The notes: a model not told the origin generated them from the letters alone. Shown: positions 34,433 through 43,218, numbered from the stretch's first letter. The stretch is DNA of 64,000 nucleotides from Gemmobacter sp. (GCF_034676705.1 NZ_JAUCBS010000013.1:1840501-1904500); one strand, 5' to 3'. Program-made: numbers and translations.

Positions 34433-35560
34433 GTGCGCGCCGAGACCCTCAACAACGTTGCCGCCATCGAAAAGACGCTCAAGCTGCTTGCGCAGCGGAT
34501 GGACTGGGAAACGGCGCCCCACCGGCTGGAGGAATTCGACGCCCTGATCGAGGCGCCGGATCTGTGGAACGACCCCGCCAAGGCGCAAAAGCTGATGCGT
34601 GAACGTCAGGGCCTGATCGACGCGGTTGCCACCTACAAGCGCATTGCCCAGAGCCTGAAGGACAATGTCGAACTGATCGAGCTGGGCGAGATGGAAGGCG
34701 ACGATGAAATCGTGGCCGATGCCGAAGGCAGCCTGAAGGCCCTGGTCGCCGATGCCGCCGAAAAAGAGCTTGAGGCGCTGCTGGATGGCGAGGCGGATGG
34801 CAACGATACCTTCCTGGAAATCAACGCCGGCGCCGGCGGCACCGAAAGCCAGGACTGGGCGGAAATGCTGGCCCGCATGTATACCCGCTGGGCCGAGCGC
34901 AAGGGCTACAAGGTGGAACTGCAATCCGAAACGCCGGGCGAAGAGGCGGGCATCAAATCGGTGTCCTACCGGGTATCGGGCCTGAACGCCTATGGCTGGC
35001 TGAAATCCGAATCGGGCGTGCATCGTCTGGTGCGGATCAGCCCCTTTGGGTCGGGCGACAAGCGGCAGACCTCGTTCGCGTCGGTCTGGGTCTATCCGGT
35101 GGTCGATGACAATATCGAGATCGACATTCCGGCCAACGACATCCGCATCGACACCTATCGGTCGTCGGGGGCGGGCGGCCAGCACGTGAACACCACCGAT
35201 TCGGCGGTGCGGATCACCCACTTGCCGACGAATATCGTCGTCACCAGTTCGATGAAATCGCAGCACCAGAACCGCGAGGCGGCGATGAACGCGCTGAAGG
35301 CGCGGCTGTATCAGCTGGAGCTGGACAAGCGCAACGCCGTGATCAACGCCCAGCACGAGGCCAAGGGCGATGCGGGCTGGGGCAACCAGATTCGGTCCTA
35401 TGTGCTGCAACCTTACCAGATGGTAAAGGATCTGCGCACGAACTGGGAAACCTCGGACACGCAGGGCGTGCTGGATGGCGACCTGGACCAGTTCATGGCG
35501 GCGACGCTTGCGATGGACGTGGCCGGCAAGTCGCGGGCCGAAGCGCAGGGCAACGACTGA
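34433..35560 (+). CDS. prfB: Peptide chain release factor 2
   Basis: A 375-residue RF2 that reads UGA and UAA stops. The stop-recognition tripeptide SPF is in HRLVRISPFGSGDKRQ. The catalytic GGQ (248-250) is in YRSSGAGGQHVNTTDSAVRITHLPT. The gene is continuous from a GTG at 34433; the programmed frameshift that regulates prfB in many bacteria is absent, as in other alphaproteobacteria. It follows mrcA by 106 bases. Confidence 0.96.
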   Translation: MRAETLNNVAAIEKTLKLLAQRMDWETAPHRLEEFDALIEAPDLWNDPAKAQKLMRERQGLIDAVATYKRIAQSLKDNVELIELGEMEGDDEIVADAEGSLKALVADAAEKELEALLDGEADGNDTFLEINAGAGGTESQDWAEMLARMYTRWAERKGYKVELQSETPGEEAGIKSVSYRVSGLNAYGWLKSESGVHRLVRISPFGSGDKRQTSFASVWVYPVVDDNIEIDIPANDIRIDTYRSSGAGGQHVNTTDSAVRITHLPTNIVVTSSMKSQHQNREAAMNALKARLYQLELDKRNAVINAQHEAKGDAGWGNQIRSYVLQPYQMVKDLRTNWETSDTQGVLDGDLDQFMAATLAMDVAGKSRAEAQGND

Positions 35561-35658
35561 CCCTGCGGACAGCGTGTCGGGCAATCCCGAGTTCGCAAAA
35601 ATGGCTTTGCGCCGTGCCGCAGCGCCCTTAGCCTGACCGCAGTCAGGGGAGGGACGCC

Positions 35659-36432
35659 ATGCAAGCAGCCGAAACCACCGCCGCACCGCCGGCCGAAATC
35701 CGCGCGCTGGTGCCGGCCGATCTGGCCGCCAGCCTGCGCGCCGGCTGGCACGACCTGACGCGCGCGCCGGCCTATGGGCTGTTCTTCAGCGCGGTCTATG
35801 TGGCGGGCGGCTGGCTGTTGTGGTGGGCGCTGACGACCGCCGGGCAGGTCTGGTGGACGATTCCCGTCACCCTGGGCTTTCCGCTGCTGGGTCCGTTCAT
35901 CGCCGTGGGGTTCTACGAAATCAGCCGCCGGCTGGAGGCGGGGCAGCCGCTGGACTGGCCGGGCGTGCTGGGGGTGATCCTGCGGCAGAAAGACCGCCAG
36001 ATCCCGCCGCTGGCCGCGGTGATCGTGGTGTTCTTCCTGTTCTGGAACTTCCTTGCCCACATGATCTTTGCGCTGTTCATGGGGTTGCAGGTGATGACCA
36101 ACATCTCCACCAGCTATCAGGCCTTCCTGACGCCGAATGGCCTGGCGATGATTGCCATGGGCAGCGTGGTGGGGGCGGTGTTTTCGGCCCTGCTGTTTTC
36201 CATGACGGTGGTTGCCCTGCCGATGCTGCTGGACCGCGAGGTCGATTTCGTCACCGCCATGCTGACTTCGCTGGGCGTGGTGGCGCGCAATCCCGGGGTC
36301 ATGCTGGGCTGGGGGCTGCTGATTGCGGTGCTGCTGTTCGTGGCGATGCTGCCGGCCTTTCTGGGCCTGTTCCTGGTGCTGCCGCTGCTGGGCCATGCCA
36401 GCTGGCACCTGTATCGTCGCGCGCTGGGGTAA
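35659..36432 (+). CDS. DUF2189 family membrane protein
   Basis: A 257-residue protein with about six transmembrane helices (such as LFFSAVYVAGGWLLWWAL, IPPLAAVIVVFFLFWNFLAHMIFALFMGL and MLGWGLLIAVLLFVAMLPAFLGLFLVLPLLG) and the DUF2189 segment GFPLLGPFIAVGFYEISRRLEAGQPLDW. The function is unknown. GGGAGG lies upstream of the ATG at 35659. It is monocistronic, ended by a hairpin shared with the convergent bactofilin gene. Confidence 0.85.
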   Translation: MQAAETTAAPPAEIRALVPADLAASLRAGWHDLTRAPAYGLFFSAVYVAGGWLLWWALTTAGQVWWTIPVTLGFPLLGPFIAVGFYEISRRLEAGQPLDWPGVLGVILRQKDRQIPPLAAVIVVFFLFWNFLAHMIFALFMGLQVMTNISTSYQAFLTPNGLAMIAMGSVVGAVFSALLFSMTVVALPMLLDREVDFVTAMLTSLGVVARNPGVMLGWGLLIAVLLFVAMLPAFLGLFLVLPLLGHASWHLYRRALG

Positions 36433-36439
36433 AATGCAA

Positions 36440-36467
36440 AACGCCGCAGGGCAGGGCCTGCGGCGTT
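36440..36467. terminator. Bidirectional terminator-like hairpin
   Basis: An 11-bp stem (AACGCCGCAGG / CCTGCGGCGTT) with a five-to-six-base loop lies between the convergent DUF2189 and bactofilin genes. There is only a short T/A flank, so strength is uncertain. Confidence 0.65.
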
Positions 36468-36490
36468 GAAAGTCTGGTCTGGCGCGCGGC

Positions 36491-36970
36491 TTAATGCGCG
36501 GCCAGGCCTGGCCGGCCTTCGGACAGCGGATCGTCCTGGCGCTGGACCGACCCTTCGAAATGGGCACCGGATTCGATGGCGATGGTCTTGTGGATGATGT
36601 CGCCTTCGACCCGCGCGGTCGAGGTCAGGCGCACCTTCAGGCCCCGCACGCGGCCGATGACGCGGCCGTTGATGACGATGTCATCCGCCACGATCTCGCC
36701 CCGGATGGTGGCGCTTTCGCCGACGGTCAGCAGATGGGCGCGGATATCGCCTTCGACGACACCTTCGACCTGGATGTCGCCGGTGGTCTTGAGGTTGCCG
36801 ACCACGGTCAGATCCGACGACAGCACCGATGCCGCCGGCTTCCCGCGCGAGACGGGTGCGGCAAATTCGGACCCGGACTTGGCACCGGGAGCAGCCGCAG
36901 CCTCGGGCACTTTCTTCTCCGGCTCGGGGGCCTTGGGACCGGGTTCATTGATCCTGGATTTAGAAAACAT
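36491..36970 (-). CDS. Bactofilin (polymer-forming cytoskeletal protein)
   Basis: A 159-residue protein: a disordered Pro/Ala/Lys-rich head (to about residue 50), then the beta-helical DUF583 domain with its short hydrophobic repeats (LTVVGNLKTTGDIQVEGVVEGDIRAHLLTVGESATIRGEIVADDIVINGRVIGRVRG…ARVEGDIIHKTIAIESGAHFEGSV). Bactofilins self-assemble into membrane-associated filaments that localise wall enzymes. Here the gene overlaps the 3' end of an M23 peptidase gene by 11 bases, the well-known bactofilin-LytM pairing that shapes stalks, curvature or division in alphaproteobacteria. Confidence 0.92.
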   Translation of the reverse strand: MFSKSRINEPGPKAPEPEKKVPEAAAAPGAKSGSEFAAPVSRGKPAASVLSSDLTVVGNLKTTGDIQVEGVVEGDIRAHLLTVGESATIRGEIVADDIVINGRVIGRVRGLKVRLTSTARVEGDIIHKTIAIESGAHFEGSVQRQDDPLSEGRPGLAAH

Positions 36971-38300
36971 TGCTCGCTGCCTTGATGTAGATCATCGGAT
37001 TGACGGGCTTGCCGCCCACATGCACCTCGTAGTGCAGGTGATTGCCAGTGGACCGTCCTGTACTGCCCATATCACCGATCCGGTCCCCGCGCGAGACCCG
37101 TTGTCCTTCCTTCACGCGGATTTCGGACATGTGAGCATAGAGGGTTTCGATTCCGAACTCGTGCTGCACGATCACCGTCTTGCCATAGCCGGAATGCCAG
37201 CCGGCCTTTTTCACCACGCCATCGCCGGCGGTAAAGATCGGCGTTCCGCGGCTGGCGGCGAAGTCGGTGCCGGAATGCATGCGGCGGCCCGCGCCCTTGG
37301 GATCGCGGCGGTAGCCGAAGCCCGAGGTAAAGCGGAACCCGCTTTTCACCGGCACGGCAAAGGGCAGCCGCGCGGCGGCCAGGCGATACAGCGCCATGCG
37401 GTCCAGCCCGTTCAGCACGGCATTGGCGCGCAGTTCATCATCGGAAATCTCGGCGCCCTTGGTGGACACCCGCAGGGGGCCCAGCGGCCCGCCCTGGCCG
37501 GAATAGCCGCGCCGCACCTGGCGCAGCACCTCGTCGGGTTTCAGCCCGGCCGACCGGAACATGCGGTCCAGCGGTTCCATCGACACGGCGACGGCATCTT
37601 CCAGCGTGCGGAAAATCTCGTCGTTGCGCTTTTCCATCTTGCGCTTGGCCTCCGACACGGCGCGCGCCTCGGCCCGGGCGGCCTCGGCGGTCTGCACCAT
37701 GGTGTCGCGTTCCAGCGCGGTGGCGCCCAGCGTGGCGGCCAGCATGTCCAGCGTTGCTTCGGTATCGCGGGCGCGGGCGGCCTCGGGGCTGCCTTCGCCG
37801 CCCTTGGCGATCAGCTCGCCCTTCAGCGTGCCCGCCTCGCCGCGCGCCACGTCGCGTTCGCGGATGGTGCGGCGCAGGGTCAGCTGCACCACGTCAAGGC
37901 CGGTCTCCACCTCTTTGCGGCGATCCTCGGAGGCCAGCAGCAGCGACTGCATTTCCGAAACCTTGGCCAGCGCCTGGTTGAAGCGTTCCTGCGCCCGCAC
38001 CGCCTCCAGCGCGCGTTCGTCGCGTTCGCGCGACAGCGCATCCAGCCGGCGTTCGAATTCCACCACCGACCGCTGCGCCTGTTCGCGTGCATTGCCGGCG
38101 CTGAGGTAATCAATCATCAGAATCGCCGTGGCCAGGATCGTCCAGGCCACCAGCGCGCCGCCCACGATGGTGGCAATCGCCTGGGTCAGCGGACGCAGCC
38201 GGATGAACCGCGTCTCGGCATCGGATTTCAGAAACAGCCTCTGCTCGGGAAACCGTCGTTCAAGTGCGTGATTTACCCGTTGCAATAGGCGTTGCGCCAT
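36960..38300 (-). CDS. M23-family (LytM) peptidoglycan endopeptidase with coiled coil
   Basis: A 446-residue membrane-anchored wall hydrolase. One N-terminal helix (IATIVGGALVAWTILATAILMIDYL, about residues 40-65) is followed by a long coiled coil (about 75-240) rich in Glu/Arg/Ala and the C-terminal M23 domain. Zinc and catalytic residues are in SGFGYRRDP, MHSGTDFAA (H-x3-D), YAHMSEI and NHLHYEVHVGG (H-x-H). The start at 38300 (MAQRLLQRVNH) is preferred to a 16-residue longer reading. Bactofilin follows with an 11-base overlap, so the pair is cotranscribed and likely acts together. Confidence 0.92.
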   Translation of the reverse strand: MAQRLLQRVNHALERRFPEQRLFLKSDAETRFIRLRPLTQAIATIVGGALVAWTILATAILMIDYLSAGNAREQAQRSVVEFERRLDALSRERDERALEAVRAQERFNQALAKVSEMQSLLLASEDRRKEVETGLDVVQLTLRRTIRERDVARGEAGTLKGELIAKGGEGSPEAARARDTEATLDMLAATLGATALERDTMVQTAEAARAEARAVSEAKRKMEKRNDEIFRTLEDAVAVSMEPLDRMFRSAGLKPDEVLRQVRRGYSGQGGPLGPLRVSTKGAEISDDELRANAVLNGLDRMALYRLAAARLPFAVPVKSGFRFTSGFGYRRDPKGAGRRMHSGTDFAASRGTPIFTAGDGVVKKAGWHSGYGKTVIVQHEFGIETLYAHMSEIRVKEGQRVSRGDRIGDMGSTGRSTGNHLHYEVHVGGKPVNPMIYIKAASNVF

Positions 38301-38453
38301 CGGCCCGTCGTCCCCGTTCCAGATGGCCCGGACCGACGGCCCGGGCAAGTCAGCCGCCCGCCCTTGCAGGCGCGGCCCAGTCCCCGGGCGAATTCTTAAC
38401 CGCGCAAGGACAGGTCGCGCAACCTTCCGGTTCCCGAAATGGTCAGGACTTCC

Positions 38454-39293
38454 CTACTTGCGCGAATTCCCGCCGAAGGTTGCGGCGGCTTCCTCGGCCA
38501 GCGGCCAGTAGAAATCGGGCGGCAGGCCGGCCTCGGCGCGCTTTTCCTCGTTGAAGGGCGGCTTCAGCGCGCCATGGAAATAGCGCCGCACCAGGTCGTG
38601 GAACGCCTCCTTGGGGTCGGTCTCGTGCCGGCCGCACAGGAAATGGAACCACTTCGACCCATAGGCGACATGGCCGACTTCCTCGGCATAGATCACTTGC
38701 AGCGCGGCGATCGCGCCATCGTCGCCGGCCTTGCGGAAGATCTCGATCATCTGCGGCGTCACATCCAGCCCCCGCGCCTCCAGCACCATGGGCACCACGG
38801 CCAGTCGGCCCATGAAGTCGCTGGCGGTATCCTCGGCCGCGCGCCACATGCCGGCATGGGCGGGCAGGGCGCCGTAATGGCTGCCCTGCGCCTCCAGACA
38901 GTCGCACAGCAGGTTGAAATGCTTGCATTCCTCGTCCGCGGCCTTGACCCAGTCGTCATAGAACCCCAGCGGCATCCGCACATCGGCAAAGCGCGCGATG
39001 ATGTCCCAGTGCAGGTCCACGGCGTTCAGTTCGATATGCGCCACCGCATGCAGCAGCGCCTGCCGCCCGGCCAGCGTGCCGGGCCGCCGCCGCGGCATGT
39101 CGCGCGGGGCCAGCAGTTCAGGCCGGTCGGGCCGTGCCGGGCGGTCGGGCGGCGTGGCGCGGCCGATTTCCAGCGGGGTGCCGGCCGCGCGGGCGGCAAA
39201 CCAGGTGGCCGCATGGCGCCGCCCCAGCGCGGTCTTTTCCCGCCCGTCGGCGCAGGTCAGCACCTCGACCGCCATTTCCGCCAGTGTCGCCAT
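38454..39293 (-). CDS. DUF455 ferritin-like protein
   Basis: A 279-residue helical protein with carboxylate/histidine patterns of ferritin-like di-iron folds: HAVAHIELNAVDLHWD, ADEECKHFNLL and YAEEVGHVAYGSKWF. These supply the E-x-x-H type ligands of the DUF455 family. The family is linked to tRNA-modifying MiaE-like or uncharacterised oxidases; no substrate can be named. The ATG at 39293 has AAGGAG 8 bases upstream, so the longer frame from 39356 is rejected. TTAACC, half a CtrA site, lies downstream in the gap to the M23 gene (38395-38400). Confidence 0.85.
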   Translation of the reverse strand: MATLAEMAVEVLTCADGREKTALGRRHAATWFAARAAGTPLEIGRATPPDRPARPDRPELLAPRDMPRRRPGTLAGRQALLHAVAHIELNAVDLHWDIIARFADVRMPLGFYDDWVKAADEECKHFNLLCDCLEAQGSHYGALPAHAGMWRAAEDTASDFMGRLAVVPMVLEARGLDVTPQMIEIFRKAGDDGAIAALQVIYAEEVGHVAYGSKWFHFLCGRHETDPKEAFHDLVRRYFHGALKPPFNEEKRAEAGLPPDFYWPLAEEAAATFGGNSRK

Positions 39294-39379
39294 CGCCGCC
39301 GCTCCTTCATCAGACGGCATGGCCATACCAAGCCCTGACTGCCCCCGCAAATCCATCTGTCCCGGCGTGCCGCAAGGTC

Positions 39380-39402
39380 GGGGGGGCAGCGCCCCCCCTT
39401 GG
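39380..39402. terminator. Hairpin between ppk2 and the DUF455 gene
   Basis: A G-run/C-run hairpin (GGGGGGGC / GCGCCCCCCC type) followed by TTGG. It lies just after the ppk2 stop on the minus strand and could insulate it from the next gene. Confidence 0.55.
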
Positions 39403-39407
39403 TGCTT

Positions 39408-40325
39408 TCAGCCCGCCCCCAGCACATGCGCCGCGCGGCCCACGATCAGCGGGTCGGGCGCCTGCACCACCAGCGGATCCTTGTCGGGGTAATCCAGCGT
39501 TGACAGGAAATGCCGCATGCAGTTCAGCCGGGCGCGCTTCTTGTCGTTGGATTTCACGATCACCCAAGGCGCATCGGCGGTGTCGGTGTAAAAGAACATC
39601 GCCTCCTTTGCCTCGGTATAGTCCTGCCACTTGTCCAGGCTGGCCTTGTCGATGGGCGACAGCTTCCAGCGTTTCAGCGGATCGGTCTCGCGCGCCAGGA
39701 ACCGGGCGTGCTGTTCGGCCTGGGTCACCGAAAACCAGTATTTGTAAAGCCTTATGCCAGACCGCACCAGCATGCGTTCCAGTTCCGGCGCCTGGCGCAT
39801 GAATTCCAGATATTCTGCCGGGGTGCAGAACCCCATCACCCGTTCCACCCCGGCGCGGTTGTACCAGCTGCGGTCGAAGAACACGATTTCCCCGGCGGTG
39901 GGCAGATGCTGCACATAGCGCTGGAAATACCATTCGCCGCGTTCCTTGTCGGATGGCTTGGTCAGCGCGACGGTGCGGGCATAGCGCGGGTTCAGATGTT
40001 CCATGAACCGCTTGATGGTGCCACCCTTGCCGGCCGCATCGCGCCCTTCGAACAGGATGACGAATTTCTGCCCGGTGTCCTGCGCCCAGATCTGCACCTT
40101 GAGCAATTCGGCCTGCAACCGCGCCTTTTCCTCCTCGTAGGGCCGGCGTCCCAGCGGGTGCGGATAGGGATAGCGCCCCGATTCAAAGCTTGCGCGGATT
40201 TGCGCCGGGGTGGCGACCTGCGGCAGGTGGCGCGGCGGGCGGGGGGCGGGGGCTTCGGCCACCTCGGCCACCTCGGGCGGCGGGGCGGGGGTATCCGGGA
40301 AGGCTTCGGTCCTGTCTTCGGGCAT
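39408..40325 (-). CDS. ppk2: Polyphosphate kinase 2
   Basis: A 305-residue PPK2-family kinase that transfers phosphate between polyphosphate and nucleoside diphosphates. The Walker A motif is EGRDAAGKGGTIKRF (G94 to G102) and Walker B is EIVFFDRSWYNRAGVERVMGFC. The lid stretch is YWFSVTQAEQHARFLARETDPLKRWKLSPID. A proline/alanine-rich leader of about 40 residues precedes the domain. One-domain length points to class I or III; the nucleotide preference cannot be read from sequence alone. Downstream of the LuxR-like gene on the same strand but 249 bases apart, so probably separately expressed. Confidence 0.93.
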   Translation of the reverse strand: MPEDRTEAFPDTPAPPPEVAEVAEAPAPRPPRHLPQVATPAQIRASFESGRYPYPHPLGRRPYEEEKARLQAELLKVQIWAQDTGQKFVILFEGRDAAGKGGTIKRFMEHLNPRYARTVALTKPSDKERGEWYFQRYVQHLPTAGEIVFFDRSWYNRAGVERVMGFCTPAEYLEFMRQAPELERMLVRSGIRLYKYWFSVTQAEQHARFLARETDPLKRWKLSPIDKASLDKWQDYTEAKEAMFFYTDTADAPWVIVKSNDKKRARLNCMRHFLSTLDYPDKDPLVVQAPDPLIVGRAAHVLGAG

Positions 40326-40429
40326 GCGTTCATCCTTCGGGCTTTGGCCCCGTCACGGGCGTCGCCACAGTATCGCATGAAATGCCCCGCCGTGCCTTGA
40401 TCGGTGTCAACTGCCGCACCTGAAACAGA

Positions 40430-40560
40430 AGCGGCGGCACCCAGGATGCCGCCGCTCTGTCGGGGACTAAGGATTTATGAAAAGTTCATCTCAATGCATG
40501 GATTCTACGCCTTTCGATGGACCCGGCGCATACCCCGTTCAGGGTATGCGGCGATTTTTT
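40430..40560 (+). ncRNA. Candidate small RNA on the plus strand (hypothetical)
   Basis: Between two minus-strand genes lie two hairpins. The first is AGCGGCGGCA/TGCCGCCGCT (40430-40456). The second is GCATACCC-CGTTCA-GGGTATGC (40528-40549), followed by GGCGATTTTTT, a T run on the plus strand only. No plus-strand gene feeds this terminator, so a short plus-strand transcript starting near 40400-40470 is possible. The first hairpin may instead belong to minus-strand transcripts. No promoter is convincing. Confidence 0.3.
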
Positions 40561-40574
40561 CCGCCCACCCCCAT

Positions 40575-42365
40575 TCAGGCGTTGCGCTCCAGCAGGCGTT
40601 CAACCTCGTCCAGCACCTCGGGCCAGCGGGCAAAGAACAGCAACTGCCCGGTATCCTTCAGAAAGCTGATATCCAGATGCGGGAAATCCACCATCAGCTC
40701 GCGGATGGTCTGCACCGGCGATTGCGGATCCTGATCGCCCTGCAACAGCCGCACCGGGGCCTTGGTTGCCTGCACCACTGCCGACCAGTCGCGTTCCGAC
40801 CCCAGGCATTCCTGGGTAAAGGCCGCCGCGCCCTCGCCAGTCGGGTGCAGCAGGGCCTGCGCCGCACCGCTGACCACCGCGGCCCGGATCGCCGGATCGT
40901 CGAAGGCGGCCATGTCGGCCGGCGATCCGCCGTTCACCTTGCGAAAGAACGCCTCGGGGCCCAGCCCGCGCGCCAGCGAAAAGCCCGCCTTGACGATAAA
41001 GGGCAGCACGCGCGGCGCATAGCGGGCATTGGCCAGGATGAACCGCTGCCACTTGTCCATGCGTTCGTATTGCGCGGGCGTGCGGGCCGGCAGCTGGGTG
41101 GCGCAGCCCAGCACGGCGCGCACCAGATCGGGGCGCAGCACCGACAGGTTCAGCGCAAAGCGCAGGTCGGCGCCCTGCGGCATCACCACCGCATCGCGCA
41201 GGCCCAGATGATCCATGACGGCGGCGTAATCCTCGGTCACGGCGGCCAGATGGTCGGCGCCGCGCGGCAGGCCCGAGGTGCCGCCATACCAGGCCCGCAG
41301 CGGCACGACTACGCGCAGGCCCCGCGCCCGCGCGGCGCGTTCCGCCGCCACCGGCCAGCGGATCAGCCCGAAATCCAGGTGCATGAACAGCAGCGGCGCC
41401 CCGGCCGGATCGCCGAATTCGATCCATTCCAGCCGCCGCCCCGCCATGCGCAGCGCCTGCGGCTCGATCCGTTCCAGCCCGGTCACCGGCCCGTCGGGGG
41501 TGGCGCGGGCGCCCGGCACCATGGCCACATCCATCAGCCCCAGCACCACGCGCACCAGTTCCTGCTGGCTGTGGGTTTCGGTCTTGGCCAGGATCGACCG
41601 CAGCTGCGTGCGCACCGTTTCGGCCGACCGGCCGCGCGCCTCGGCAATGTCGCGCACCGGCTGGCCCAGGGTGATGCCGCGCACGATGTCGGTTTCGGCG
41701 GCGGTCAGGCCAAAGGCCTCTTGCACGGTTGCCTCGAATCCTTCGGGCCAGACCAGTTCGGTGGACACGACCAGCGCCAGCGGCGCGCGATCCTCGGTCT
41801 CCACCAGGCCCACCCGCATGATGACCACGCTGCCGGTGCTGCGCGACCGCAGGCGCAGCGTCACCGCCTTGTCCGCCCGGCCAAGCGCCACCTTGCGGAT
41901 CACGCCGCGCAGGGTTTCCACATCTTCGGGGTCAAAGGGCAGGGCGGCCAGCGGGCTGCCATCGGCGATGCCGAAGGCCAGCCGCGCGGCGCGGTTGCAG
42001 GCGGCAATGCCCGGCCCGCCATCGGCCACGAACGCGGCGGATCGCGGAATGTCATCCAGCACGTCGTGCCGGCCCCGGTCGCCGTCTGCCGGGCGATAGC
42101 GGTCCAGGAACACGCCGGCGCGGTTGATATGCGGGTCGAGATCCGGGTCGTCCAGCGTGGTTTCCCCGCCCGCGCCGCTGGCACGCAGGGGGGCGGCGCG
42201 GCCTTCCCAGACATCCAGAAGTTCTTCCAGCCGGACGGGATCCATCGCGACGTCATACAGGCGGTCGACGATGGCCGCCCGTTCCGCGCGCCCAAGGCCC
42301 GCGTGACCCGGCGCGTCTGGGCCGGGAAACGGGGCAGGGGGCAGGTCTGGGTCCGGGGCCGTCAT
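40575..42365 (-). CDS. LuxR-type regulator with C-terminal pseudo-alpha/beta-hydrolase domain
   Basis: This 596-residue protein has three parts: an N-terminal PAS-like region (about 100-200), a LuxR/GerE helix-turn-helix (GLTAAETDIVRGITLGQPVRDIAEARGRSAETVRTQLRSILAKT, 219-262), and an alpha/beta-hydrolase fold from about 300 to the end (WIEFGDPAGAPLLFMHLDFG…LQGDQDPQSP…). The nucleophile elbow, normally G-x-S-x-G, reads MPQGADL (395-401) without serine. The usual histidine near the C-terminus is replaced by Gln574 (DTGQLLFF). Only the Asp544 position remains. A dead hydrolase serving as ligand sensor is a plausible reading. The start at 42365 is chosen over 42434. Confidence 0.8.
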   Translation of the reverse strand: MTAPDPDLPPAPFPGPDAPGHAGLGRAERAAIVDRLYDVAMDPVRLEELLDVWEGRAAPLRASGAGGETTLDDPDLDPHINRAGVFLDRYRPADGDRGRHDVLDDIPRSAAFVADGGPGIAACNRAARLAFGIADGSPLAALPFDPEDVETLRGVIRKVALGRADKAVTLRLRSRSTGSVVIMRVGLVETEDRAPLALVVSTELVWPEGFEATVQEAFGLTAAETDIVRGITLGQPVRDIAEARGRSAETVRTQLRSILAKTETHSQQELVRVVLGLMDVAMVPGARATPDGPVTGLERIEPQALRMAGRRLEWIEFGDPAGAPLLFMHLDFGLIRWPVAAERAARARGLRVVVPLRAWYGGTSGLPRGADHLAAVTEDYAAVMDHLGLRDAVVMPQGADLRFALNLSVLRPDLVRAVLGCATQLPARTPAQYERMDKWQRFILANARYAPRVLPFIVKAGFSLARGLGPEAFFRKVNGGSPADMAAFDDPAIRAAVVSGAAQALLHPTGEGAAAFTQECLGSERDWSAVVQATKAPVRLLQGDQDPQSPVQTIRELMVDFPHLDISFLKDTGQLLFFARWPEVLDEVERLLERNA

Positions 42366-42507
42366 GGGCAGGGGCGTTCCGCTATGGGCGAATCGGTCGA
42401 TGATCACAGGGCAAGTTGCACGCCAACCCGTCACAGCGGCAACCCACTTTCCGCCGCCCGCGCCCCGGCATAGGGTGACCCGGCACCATCGACAGGAGGA
42501 GACCGCG

Positions 42508-43167
42508 ATGCTGACGATCTACGGGGCCCTGCGTTCGCGCGCGACGCGGCCGATCTGGCTGCTTTACGAAACCGGAACGCCGTTCCAGCATGTTCCGGTG
42601 ATCCAGTCCTACCGCCTGCCCGATCCGCACGCGCCGGATGCGCCGCTGAACACGGCCTCGGCGGATTTTCTGGCGATCAACCCGCAGGGGCTGGTGCCGG
42701 CCATGCTGGACGGCGACCTGCTGCTGACCGAATCGCTGGCGATCACCTATTATCTGGCCCGCAAGTTCGGTGGCGATCTGGCCCCCCGCGATGCGGCCGA
42801 GGAAGGCCAGGCGGTGCAATGGGCGCTGCTGGGCGCGACCGCCGTCGAAGGCCCGGCGCTGGACATTGCACAGGCCCATGCCAAGGGCACGGCCGATACG
42901 CCCGAAGGCAACGCCCTGATCACCGCCCGGACCGAGGCGCTGGCCCGCCCCTTTGCCCGGATCGAGGCGCATCTTCAGGGCCGCGACTGGCTGGTGGGCG
43001 ACCGCTTCACGGTGGCCGATATCGTGCTGTCGGAATGCGTGCGCTATGCGATGGCGCAGCCGGGCATCTATGACGCCTGGCCGGCGCTGAAGGCCTGGCT
43101 GGCCCGCTGCCACGCCCGCCCCGGCTGGCAGCAGATGTGGGCCGCGCGGAACGCCGAACCGGCGTGA
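42508..43167 (+). CDS. Glutathione S-transferase family protein
   Basis: A 219-residue protein with an N-terminal thioredoxin-fold domain (MLTIYGALRSRATRPIWLLYETGTPFQHVPV; NPQGLVPAMLDGDLLLTESLAITYYLA is the glutathione-binding cis-Pro and ES motif) and a helical C-terminal domain ending in DAWPALKAWLARCHARPGWQQMW. The likely catalytic residue is Ser or Tyr near residues 5-12 rather than Cys. The physiological substrate is unknown. AGGAGG lies 8 bases before the ATG. Divergent from the LuxR-like gene with a 142-base gap that could hold both promoters. Confidence 0.9.
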   Translation: MLTIYGALRSRATRPIWLLYETGTPFQHVPVIQSYRLPDPHAPDAPLNTASADFLAINPQGLVPAMLDGDLLLTESLAITYYLARKFGGDLAPRDAAEEGQAVQWALLGATAVEGPALDIAQAHAKGTADTPEGNALITARTEALARPFARIEAHLQGRDWLVGDRFTVADIVLSECVRYAMAQPGIYDAWPALKAWLARCHARPGWQQMWAARNAEPA

Positions 43168-43180
43168 CCTGCGGGCGCGA

Positions 43181-43209
43181 TTGAAATTCCGTGCATTCCA
43201 GTATATATT
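43181..43209 (+). promoter_or_regulatory. Sigma-70-type promoter of the toxin-antitoxin pair
   Basis: TTGAAA (43181-43186), a 17-base spacer and TATATT (43204-43209) make a near-consensus promoter, which is rare in this GC-rich sequence. It lies 28 bases upstream of the antitoxin start. Confidence 0.75.
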
Positions 43210-43218
43210 GGAATGCAC
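43191..43218. promoter_or_regulatory. Autoregulatory operator of the toxin-antitoxin pair
   Basis: A perfect inverted repeat has 10-bp arms GTGCATTCCA and TGGAATGCAC separated by GTATATAT. It overlaps the -10 element and transcription start, the position expected for repression by the Phd-type antitoxin alone or with toxin. Confidence 0.75.

Noticed and set aside
34433..34520. Programmed frameshift in prfB
   Set aside because: The frame is continuous from the GTG start and no in-frame TGA with CTT context is present.
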